Assembly: GCA_002699325.1 (NCBI GenBank)
Contig: PABS01000022.1
Coordinates: forward strand, 1-5,701
Direction: 5' to 3'
Source of the DNA: Ponticaulis sp.
GTDB taxonomy: Bacteria > Pseudomonadota > Alphaproteobacteria > Caulobacterales > Hyphomonadaceae
DNA: 5,701 nucleotides
Part shown: piece by piece, positions 1-4,680 of the stretch
How the letters are laid out: each line of letters opens with the position of its first letter
How positions within the stretch are numbered: the stretch's first letter is position 1
Position numbers and translations under genes: made by a program
Notes under the pieces: generated by a model
Database searches by the model: none
What the model saw: the letters and a program-made list of their open reading frames with translations, nothing else
Told to the model about the DNA's origin: nothing

Positions 1-99
1 GCCAGCGCGGCGAAGGCTGTCAGCAAAGGCGCCCGGCCGGACCCGGTCGCCGGAGCTGTCCCTTTCCAAAAACACAGAGGCGAGACCTTCAATCAGCAT
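1..99 (-). CDS. HK97-type prohead protease, N-terminal fragment (GTA g4 position)
   Basis: This gene runs off the left edge; only the first 33 codons are present. The start is the ATG at 99-97, with an AGGTG-like ribosome site about eight bases upstream inside the end of the portal gene. The visible peptide starts MLIEGLASVFLERD, continues with SSGDRVRPGAF, then ADSLRRAG. This matches the opening of HK97-family prohead proteases (peptidase family U35), which typically begin with a short strand, then a D-x-x-G-D-x-V-x-x-G-A-F segment. The family cleaves the scaffold part of the major capsid protein during head maturation. The catalytic His and Ser lie beyond the window. It overlaps the portal stop by 11 bases in another frame, so coupled translation is likely. 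The order portal then protease is standard for HK97-like phages and GTAs. The assignment rests on a short sequence plus position. Confidence 0.8.
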   Translation of the reverse strand, partial: MLIEGLASVFLERDSSGDRVRPGAFADSLRRAG

Positions 100-1345
100 G
101 GTGGTCACCTGCTGCCTCGGTTTGAGACGTCCTGATCCCCACCTCGGTCCTCCCCTTTTTAAGGGGAGGAGGCGCATCACGCTCGGCCTGCTCTCCCCCT
201 TGAAAAGGGGGAGCTGGAGGGGGATCAATTTTGGCTAATCCCGCAATCTCACGCTTCTCTTCGGTCGTCAGAAACTCTGCATCGCCCAGACGTCGCCACA
301 GCGCTTCACGCTCAGGCCCAAGCGCCGGCACAGCATCAAGATCGGCCTTCAGCTTCACCGGTGCCTCAGTCACGCCGGAGAACCAGTCCTCCAGCGCATG
401 CACCGTTCGCTGCACCAGCGGCAGAACCGTCAGCCGCCAGAAAGCGAGATTGGCCTCGCGATAATTGGCGTAGGTATTGTCACCCGGAATGCCGAGCAGC
501 ATGGGCGGCACGCCAAAGGCGAGCGCGATCTCACGCGCGGACTCCCTGCGCGCCTCAATGAAATCCATATCCGTCGGCGACAGACTCATCGGCTTCCAGT
601 CGAGCCCACCCTCTAAAAGCATGGGCCGTCCGGCATGTTTCGCGCCCATATGCGCGCTTTCCAGCTGATCTTTCAGGCGGGAAAACTGATCGGGCGTCAT
701 ATGCGCGCCGTCCCGTCCATAGATCAGCGCGCCGGACGGCCGGGCCGCATTATCAATCAGAGCCTTGGTCCAGTTGGACCCGGCATTGTGGATCTCGACC
801 GCCCGGCTCGCGGCCTGTAACGGAGACATGGCGAGGGTTCTGGACGAAGGGTCGAGCGCGCGCAGGTGCAGGAGCGGCGACCAGCCATTTGCATCCGAGC
901 GCACAACCCGGCGCCCACTCGCCGTGCGAATCGCAAACCCATCCCCAGATTTCAGCGGCTCAACCGCGCCAACCGGCACACGCTGCAGCCCGGCGACATC
1001 CTCATCCGCGCCGGACACCAGCTCAAGGAAGGCATTTCCGCTCACCTGCAGATCGCCATAAATAGCGTCGAGAAGGCTCTGTCCGGAGACACCCGGCTGA
1101 GGCCGCTCCAACAGCTGGAGCACACGCGCCGCGTCGCGCTCACACAGCTCACAGGCCAGCCGCACCGGCACGCTGGCAGATGTCTCAGCCACCAGCCGGA
1201 TACAGCGATAGCTGACCGGATTCTGCCGAAACCCCGCCTCGACAAGGCGCTGGCCGCTCGCTGCCTCCCACTGCGCATCCAGCACACCAGACAAAGCGAC
1301 AAGGCTTTTTGTTTCTGTTTTGTTCTTTTGCTTATTCCAAAACAT
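89..1345 (-). CDS. Phage portal protein, HK97 family (GTA g3-like)
   Basis: Portal proteins form the dodecameric ring at the capsid vertex through which DNA is pumped. This one is 418 residues from the ATG at 1345. That start has GAAGG seven bases upstream, overlapping the terminase stop region. A TTG at 1363 would add six residues (MFEGRP) but overlap the terminase. The HK97-portal hallmark is clear at about residues 264-310: an E-x-R-R-E-x-A-R-E-I-A helix, then AFGVPPMLLGIPGDNTYANY, then REANLAFWRLTVLPL. The N-terminal half has the usual NPVSYRCIRLVAE and LLDAIYGDLQVSGNAFLEL segments. The natural family C-terminus seems to be near the TTEEKREIAGL helix, about residue 370. The last roughly 45 residues, starting DPPPAPPFQGGE, are encoded by a palindromic repeat element. 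The gene lies 10 bases after terminase and overlaps the protease start by 11 bases. GTA membership is inferred from gene order. Confidence 0.95.
   Translation of the reverse strand: MFWNKQKNKTETKSLVALSGVLDAQWEAASGQRLVEAGFRQNPVSYRCIRLVAETSASVPVRLACELCERDAARVLQLLERPQPGVSGQSLLDAIYGDLQVSGNAFLELVSGADEDVAGLQRVPVGAVEPLKSGDGFAIRTASGRRVVRSDANGWSPLLHLRALDPSSRTLAMSPLQAASRAVEIHNAGSNWTKALIDNAARPSGALIYGRDGAHMTPDQFSRLKDQLESAHMGAKHAGRPMLLEGGLDWKPMSLSPTDMDFIEARRESAREIALAFGVPPMLLGIPGDNTYANYREANLAFWRLTVLPLVQRTVHALEDWFSGVTEAPVKLKADLDAVPALGPEREALWRRLGDAEFLTTEEKREIAGLAKIDPPPAPPFQGGEQAERDAPPPLKKGRTEVGIRTSQTEAAGDHHAD
134..226. repeat. Inverted pair of palindromic repeat units inside the portal gene
   Basis: Two REP-like units face each other. 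The left unit (134-170) opens with GATCCCC and contains a perfect 10-bp hairpin: 148-157 pairs with 161-170, with the loop TTT. The right unit (190-226) is the mirror arrangement. Its hairpin pairs 193-201 with 205-213 (9 bp, loop GAA), and it closes with GGGGATC at 220-226. The ends 134-140 and 220-226 are therefore exact 7-bp inverted repeats. About 20 bases separate the two hairpins. The right unit recurs at 2907-2944 with one mismatch in 38 bases. The whole element is translated as the portal C-terminal tail. The architecture resembles REP doublets (BIME/REPIN), normally spread by RAYT transposases. No such transposase is present here. Confidence 0.85.
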
Positions 1346-1355
1346 GGGTCTGCCT

Positions 1356-2591
1356 TCAAACAAGTGAAATTCGCGGCGGGTTCGTCTTCAAAAGGAGGTG
1401 CGTCACGCCATGAACCAGCGCGTCGAGCCGATTGGGGCTCGCCGCTTTTCCGCCGGTGAAAGCGAGCATCTCGTCTTCCAGCTCGCGGAAATGGCCAACA
1501 TGATGCACCCGGCCCGCTTCATAGAGCTGAGCCACCGGCCCGGCCCTGTGGCGTTTGGACAATCTGGCATGAATCAGCCGTATCGCCCGACCCGTTCCGG
1601 CCTGTTGCAAGACCTGACGCACCAGCTCGCCGCCCTGATTGGCTTCAGCCAGAATACAATCGGCATCATGGCTTTCGGCCAGCTCCACCACGCGCCTCGC
1701 CCACAGGGCTGGCGGGCCGTGCAAGGTTGCGTCCTCCAGAATGAAGGCTTCATCCCCGGCCCGGCCAAGCGCTATAATCCCGCAGGCATCAGAGCCGTCA
1801 TTCCCGGTCACCGCCGGGTCCACGCTCACCAGCACTTCATCCAGAACCGGCGCTTCAGCGACACGCGTCTCATCCAGCACAGACAGCCGAAACAAGGCGC
1901 CGTCCAGGTCTTCAACCAGCTCGCCTTCGAGCTCCTGTCGACCAAGCTCAGAGCTGCCATATTGCGCTTGCATGGCCGCCAGAAAGCCAGGCGCTAGATT
2001 GGCCGCATTCATCACGCTGCCGCCGCGCGTCTTCTCGCAGGTTTCATCCTCCAGCAGCCGTTTGATCAGCTTGACGGGCCTCGGCGTCGTCGTCGCCATC
2101 ACACGCGGATGCTCACCCAGCCGCAAGCCAAATTGCAACATGTCCCAGCTTTCACTGTCCTCATCCCAGGCGGCAATCTCATCCGTCCAGGCCGCATCAA
2201 ATTGCGGACCACGCAGGCGGTTTGGCTCCTCGGCGGAGAAGGCATAGCCCACGGCGCCGTTCGGCCAGCTCAGCCGGTGACGCGAGGGCTCATAGACAGG
2301 CCGCTCGCTCTCCAGCCCGACAGACAACAGCCCGCTATCGCCAGTGATCATCACTTCGCGCACATCGTTCATGGTCGGCCCCACCAGCGCCACGCGACGG
2401 GCCGTGCCAGAGCGCACAAGCCCGCGCACCCATTCCGCGCCAGCGCGGGTCTTCCCCGCGCCCCGTCCGCCCATGAACAGCCAGCATCGCCAGCCGCCCA
2501 CAGGCGCAATCTGGTCGAACCGGGCCCAGAACTCCCAGGTTTCAGCGAGCAAATACACATAGACATCAGGCAGCGCCTCCACCCATTTCAT
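1356..2591 (-). CDS. Terminase large subunit, GTA/COG5323 type (TerL, g2-like)
   Basis: This is the motor ATPase and nuclease that drives DNA into the prohead. From the ATG at 2591 it is 411 residues. The frame stays open to a TTG at 2669, but that extension only overlaps the upstream gene. Visible parts, numbered from 2591: the adenine-side segment WEFWARFDQIAP; Walker A GGRGAGKT at 41-48; Walker B ending in D137-E138 (FDAAWTDE); and the coupling motif TTTPRP at 167-172. The RNase H-like nuclease part has D258 (VSVDPAVTG), E316 (ILAEANQGG) and D390 (SPNRLDALVHG) as likely metal ligands. All expected ATPase and nuclease residues are present, so it looks intact. The GGW-R-x-W-L-F-M-GGRGAGKTRAGAEW opening is typical of alphaproteobacterial GTA terminases. 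It overlaps the upstream g1-like gene by 26 bases. No good ribosome site precedes the ATG, which suggests translational coupling. Confidence 0.95.
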   Translation of the reverse strand: MKWVEALPDVYVYLLAETWEFWARFDQIAPVGGWRCWLFMGGRGAGKTRAGAEWVRGLVRSGTARRVALVGPTMNDVREVMITGDSGLLSVGLESERPVYEPSRHRLSWPNGAVGYAFSAEEPNRLRGPQFDAAWTDEIAAWDEDSESWDMLQFGLRLGEHPRVMATTTPRPVKLIKRLLEDETCEKTRGGSVMNAANLAPGFLAAMQAQYGSSELGRQELEGELVEDLDGALFRLSVLDETRVAEAPVLDEVLVSVDPAVTGNDGSDACGIIALGRAGDEAFILEDATLHGPPALWARRVVELAESHDADCILAEANQGGELVRQVLQQAGTGRAIRLIHARLSKRHRAGPVAQLYEAGRVHHVGHFRELEDEMLAFTGGKAASPNRLDALVHGVTHLLLKTNPPRISLV

Positions 2592-2988
2592 CCGGACGGA
2601 TGGTCTTCGCGATGCGATCCAGTCGACGCAGGAGTTCAGCGCGCGCAGCCTCGATATCTTCAGCGGCAAGAAATACGCCTTCTTGTTTGTCGGGGGTCTG
2701 GGACTCTTCGAGCTTCACCTGAGCTTCAACAGCGCGGATCAGCTGCAGGGTCGCTTTACCAAGCGCCTCAGCGCCTTTCACATCCCCTCGGGCCAGCATG
2801 TCCTGCGCTTCAAGGATGTTCTCGCGCAATGCCGAGGTCAGCTCCGGCAGAGTTGGTGAGGCTGCCCCCGCCTCTTCCCGCCGCGGAGACGAGCAACGCG
2901 CAGTCCGCTCTCCCCCTTGGAAAGGGGGAGCTGGAGGGGGATCAGTTCGTCCGGTCTTTGGTGTGTTCGTTTCCATGCCGAGCATCAT
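2566..2988 (-). CDS. Small protein before terminase, GTA g1 / candidate TerS
   Basis: This 140-residue protein sits immediately upstream of terminase, the position of GTA g1, which in Rhodobacter has been described as a small terminase-like protein. Its identity here comes from position, size and helical make-up, not from a motif. From about residue 48 it is mostly charged helix (LTSALRENILEAQDMLARGD, then ALGKATLQLIRAVEAQVKLEE). A linker follows, then a final amphipathic helix (ARAELLRRLDRIAKTIRPD), which could form oligomer or TerL contacts. The start is uncertain: ATGs lie at 2988, 2985 and 2976, none with a strong ribosome site. Residues 16-27 (DPPPAPPFQGGE) come from a palindromic DNA repeat, so the first 45 or so residues are probably a disordered tail. 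If translation began after the repeat, the protein would be about 90 residues. A generic hypothetical protein is the alternative. Confidence 0.7.
   Translation of the reverse strand: MMLGMETNTPKTGRTDPPPAPPFQGGERTARCSSPRREEAGAASPTLPELTSALRENILEAQDMLARGDVKGAEALGKATLQLIRAVEAQVKLEESQTPDKQEGVFLAAEDIEAARAELLRRLDRIAKTIRPDEMGGGAA
2861..2891. repeat. Possible decayed partner of the repeat at 2907
   Basis: This stretch occupies the place, relative to the intact unit at 2907-2944, that the left-hand unit holds in the portal copy. It keeps a C-rich head (CTGCCCCCG) and a weak CTCTTCC...GGAGACGAG pairing, with mismatches. The resemblance is loose and could be chance in GC-rich coding DNA. Confidence 0.3.
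2907..2944. repeat. Palindromic repeat unit inside the g1-like gene
   Basis: This copy matches bases 190-227 in 37 of 38 positions; the difference is A at 203 and G at 2920. It contains a 9-bp hairpin (2910-2918 with 2922-2930, loop GGA) and ends in GGGGATC at 2937-2943. It is read in the same frame as the portal copy, giving DPPPAPPFQGGE. Bases 2861-2891 next to it may be a decayed, oppositely facing partner unit. The peptide there (SSPRREEAGAAS) loosely parallels the second half of the portal copy (APPPLKKGRTEVG), but the hairpin is no longer intact. Confidence 0.85.
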
Positions 2989-3117
2989 AGGCTCAGCTCA
3001 CGGGTGTAGGATTACTTTCCTATATCAAGCTCAGTCATCGAAGCTACGTTTTTGGAAAAAGCTCGTGCCACTATTTCCTGCATTCTATTTGTGACAGAGG
3101 ACAAGAAATATATCGCT
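2989..3117. other. Intergenic gap upstream of the packaging operon
   Basis: These 129 bases separate the AT-rich gene at 3118-3639 from the g1-like gene, both on the minus strand. The packaging-operon promoter, if it lies in this window, should be here. I found no convincing -35/-10 pair and no terminator hairpin with a T-run for the upstream gene. Base composition shifts from GC-rich to AT-rich inside this gap, so it marks the left edge of the unusual segment. Confidence 0.5.
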
Positions 3118-3639
3118 TTACCTTGCGCCTGTTTTCAAAGCTAAAGAGAAACGAGCAAAAAACGACAACAATGAACCATTTGCCGATTTGTACTCATTCA
3201 GCAAGCAGGAGAGCGATTCTTCGGTGATAGAAAATGTAGAAAGTTTTTTTCCGACCAGGATCTGATTGTCCATTAGCTTGAAACCTTTGTCAGTGTCCGG
3301 TGTCCACACCTCGTGCATTATTCTCCCGCGCTTTGTTTCGAGAGGTGTTATTACTTCATCCAAGCACGCTTTAATTTGATCGCAGAAATATCTCTCAACA
3401 GAGCTTTCTTGAACGCATTTCTTCAACTGTTGTCTTTTCTTTTTTGCTGGCGCTCGAGCGTACTTCTGTGTTTCTAAATCATTGTTGGTGAGGCCGAATA
3501 TTCCCACCATAGTCGTTGAAATCAGAGAGGAATGTCCGCTGATGCATCCAATCAAGCGGGCTAATTCAGGCTCGTTTTCGAGTGGGTGTGAAACCTCAAT
3601 ATTTGCGAACATGATTGGGGCGCTAAGATTGGTTCCCAT
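3118..3639 (-). CDS. Unrecognised 173-residue protein, possible HEPN-like fold
   Basis: I do not recognise this family with certainty. The protein is soluble, without signal peptide or membrane helix, and looks mainly helical. Visible features are LARLIGCISGHSSLI at about 27-40, a basic stretch APAKKKRQQLKK (63-74), and ETKRGRIMHEVWTPDTDKG (101-119). The last contains R104-x4-H109 followed by a tryptophan and an acidic turn. This resembles the R-x4-6-H signature and 'RN-hydrophobic-H-G-x-W' pattern of some HEPN-domain proteins, a fold rich in RNases of toxin and defence systems. The usual polar residue after the Arg is a Gly here, so the match is weak. The ATG at 3639 has AAGG almost against it; an ATG at 3612 is an alternative. 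Composition differs strongly from neighbours (24 G/C in bases 3121-3180, against 46 of 60 at 2401-2460), which suggests horizontal acquisition. No toxin or antitoxin partner is visible. Confidence 0.6.
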   Translation of the reverse strand: MGTNLSAPIMFANIEVSHPLENEPELARLIGCISGHSSLISTTMVGIFGLTNNDLETQKYARAPAKKKRQQLKKCVQESSVERYFCDQIKACLDEVITPLETKRGRIMHEVWTPDTDKGFKLMDNQILVGKKLSTFSITEESLSCLLNEYKSANGSLLSFFARFSLALKTGAR

Positions 3640-3844
3640 CCTTATTGGCCTGTTATGATTAGATTTAATTATAGATATCCTCGATTGTAACCGGATTCTA
3701 AACAGCGGTGACCCGAATACCTTGGCAATATCGCGTTGTTCACTGATTTTTGCCAGTCATAGCAATGTTGGCAGCAATAGATCTCTCTGATCTGCAACGC
3801 GAAGTTCCGTAATTCTGCTTGAAGTGCGACTTGCTCATCTCCCC
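3640..3844. other. AT-rich spacer without a convincing gene
   Basis: This spacer lies between two divergently transcribed genes. It holds a 68-codon minus-strand open frame (3669-3875) with no recognisable domain and no clear ribosome site. The frame of the 173-residue protein also stays open upstream of its ATG back to a TGA at 3759-3757. That extension would read SEQRDIAKVFGSPLF and similar, but it has no ATG, GTG or TTG start. It may be a remnant of a longer, broken gene or simply random open sequence. Confidence 0.4.
3668..3673 (-). promoter_or_regulatory. Candidate -10 box for the gene at 3118-3639
   Basis: The minus strand reads TATAAT exactly here, which would place transcription start near 3661, about 20 bases before the ATG at 3639. 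No good -35 hexamer lies 16-18 bases further upstream, and the region is AT-rich, so the match may be fortuitous. Confidence 0.3.
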
Positions 3845-3869
3845 GGAACCGCTCTCTGCCCCCGGCGTT
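3845..3869 (+). promoter_or_regulatory. EcfG/SigT-type general stress promoter
   Basis: GGAAC at 3845-3849 and CGTT at 3866-3869 are separated by exactly 16 bases. This is the published consensus GGAAC-N16/17-CGTT of the alphaproteobacterial general stress sigma factor (EcfG, called SigT in Caulobacter). Predicted transcription start is near 3876, leaving a leader of about 22 bases that contains the strong ribosome site AAGGAGAG (3886-3893) before the ATG at 3898. A second exact copy precedes the next gene, which makes chance unlikely. Confidence 0.8.
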
Positions 3870-3897
3870 ACTCACTCCGGCTGGGAAGGAGAGTCAA

Positions 3898-4170
3898 ATG
3901 TTGAAGACATTCAAAATTCTAACACCGCTCGCTGCGCTTGGCGCGCTGGCGGCCTGCCAGACCGATCCATCCATTCCGGCAAATTGCATTACCAAAGAGC
4001 CGGTGCGTGGAACCGTCGTTCAGGTGGCCCCGACTTATGTCGTCGCCACAGCTGAGGATGGAAGCCAGTTTAACGTCCCGACTGAACGTCTGGAGCGTCC
4101 TGCTGCCGTGGGCGATATCCTCACCCTGATGCGTGAGGTCGTCGCGCCGGACTGTCAGGGTACTTACTGA
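3898..4170 (+). CDS. Small lipoprotein, first of a tandem paralogous pair
   Basis: This is a 90-residue predicted lipoprotein. The N-terminus has two lysines (K3, K6), a hydrophobic core, and the lipobox LAAC with the lipidated cysteine at C20, followed by QTD. Residue +2 is not Asp, so outer-membrane sorting is likely by the enterobacterial rule. The mature part is about 70 residues and has two further cysteines, C30 and C86, which could form a disulfide in the periplasm. Between them lies a strand-rich core (VRGTVVQVAPTYVVATAEDG, then SQFNVP and AVGDIL). I know of no assigned function. The gene at 4242 encodes a paralogue with the same layout. The start is fixed by the ribosome site AAGGAGAG and the lipoprotein signal. 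An exact EcfG-type promoter lies just upstream, so general-stress induction is predicted. A role in envelope stress would be inference only. Confidence 0.9.
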   Translation: MLKTFKILTPLAALGALAACQTDPSIPANCITKEPVRGTVVQVAPTYVVATAEDGSQFNVPTERLERPAAVGDILTLMREVVAPDCQGTY

Positions 4171-4185
4171 CATTGACCGTTAGCG

Positions 4186-4210
4186 GGAACATGGCGGGCT
4201 GCGCCACGTT
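4186..4210 (+). promoter_or_regulatory. Second EcfG/SigT-type general stress promoter
   Basis: GGAAC at 4186-4190 and CGTT at 4207-4210 are again exactly 16 bases apart. Predicted start is near 4217, with ribosome site AAGGA (4229-4233) and the ATG at 4242, the same leader layout as the first copy. The promoter sits inside an imperfect 14-bp inverted repeat (4183-4196 with 4202-4215, one A-C mismatch and one G-T pair). Read-through RNA from the first gene would therefore carry a stem-loop here. Confidence 0.8.
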
Positions 4211-4241
4211 CCTGCCAGACATTCACAGAAGGAACAGATCC

Positions 4242-4532
4242 ATGATCCGCACTTCAATGATGATCGCAGGCCTCGCTGGCGTATCTCTGCTCGGCGCCTG
4301 TCAGACCTATAATCCGGTTCAGACCAGAGGTGGCCCATCCGCCCCCTGTACGACCAGTGAAGTCATGCGCGCAGAGGTCATCGCCATTAATCCCGACTTT
4401 GTCACGGCTGTTGGCCCGGATGGCGAATTCAACGTCGCAACCCGGTATCTCAATGAGATGCCGCGTGTGGGCGACTATCTCCGCATTCGCCCCACCGATG
4501 TCGGCGGCAATTGCGTTTACCGCCCGGGCTAG
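4242..4532 (+). CDS. Small lipoprotein, second of the tandem pair
   Basis: This is a 96-residue predicted lipoprotein from the ATG at 4242. An in-frame ATG at 4173 lies upstream of the promoter and would hide the signal peptide, so it is rejected. The signal is MIRTSMMIAGLAGVSLLGAC, with lipobox LGAC, C20 as lipid site and QT after it, as in the neighbour. The mature protein aligns with the first lipoprotein along its length: C36 and C91 match C30 and C86, PDGEFNV matches EDGSQFNV, and RVGDYL matches AVGDIL. They are clearly duplicates that have diverged. The insert PVQTRGGPSA after the lipid site makes this copy slightly longer. It has its own EcfG-type promoter and ribosome site, 71 bases after the first gene, and is followed by an intrinsic terminator at 4553. 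Function is unknown; the two may be differentially tuned versions of one stress-induced envelope protein. Confidence 0.9.
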   Translation: MIRTSMMIAGLAGVSLLGACQTYNPVQTRGGPSAPCTTSEVMRAEVIAINPDFVTAVGPDGEFNVATRYLNEMPRVGDYLRIRPTDVGGNCVYRPG

Positions 4533-4552
4533 GCATTAAAATTGGAATTCTG

Positions 4553-4585
4553 AAAAGGGGCTGCCTTCTTTAGCCCCTTTTCTCT
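4553..4585 (+). terminator. Intrinsic terminator after the lipoprotein pair
   Basis: Bases 4553-4562 (AAAAGGGGCT) pair perfectly with 4572-4581 (AGCCCCTTTT), leaving a nine-base loop, with a TTTTCTCT tract on the 3' side. The A-tract opposite the T-tract could let it work in both directions. It lies 20 bases after the stop at 4532. Confidence 0.85.
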
Positions 4586-4600
4586 ACCTTTAAAGAAGGC
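4563..4600 (+). other. Second hairpin interleaved with the terminator
   Basis: The terminator loop plus one base (4563-4572, GCCTTCTTTA) is perfectly complementary to 4591-4600 (TAAAGAAGGC). The two 10-bp stems are interleaved. The RNA could form a pseudoknot, though with almost no linker, so some pairs must open. It could instead switch between two exclusive hairpins. The complementarity is directly visible; a function is not. Confidence 0.6.
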
Positions 4601-4680
4601 ACAGACTAAAATTTATTGACATTCGATAACCAATAGGAGCAAGCCTGTCCCACCAGTTCACACACAGGTGAGGGTAAAGC

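Noticed and set aside
148..213. Strong G/C hairpins as terminators at the end of the portal gene
   Set aside because: They lie inside coding sequence that continues into the overlapping protease gene, and the same unit occurs at the start of another gene; they fit a mobile repeat better.
2592..2669. TTG start giving a 437-residue terminase
   Set aside because: The added 26 residues only overlap the g1-like gene and do not resemble terminase N-termini; the ATG at 2591 gives a typical length.
1398..2990. Long plus-strand open frames (1398-1997, 1639-2247, 2109-2990) opposite the terminase and g1-like genes
   Set aside because: They are antisense to genes with clear family motifs, have no recognisable domains, and are typical shadows in GC-rich coding DNA.
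3669..3875. 68-codon minus-strand open frame in the AT-rich spacer
   Set aside because: No domain, no good ribosome site, and it overlaps the EcfG-type promoter; not supported as a gene.
4173..4241. Upstream ATG at 4173 for the second lipoprotein
   Set aside because: It precedes the predicted transcription start, lacks a ribosome site, and would bury the lipoprotein signal; the ATG at 4242 has a good ribosome site.
4616..4644. Perfect TTGACA at 4616-4621 as promoter of the DUF4386 gene
   Set aside because: The bases 16-18 further on (around GCAAGC) do not resemble a -10 box, so I did not list it as a promoter.
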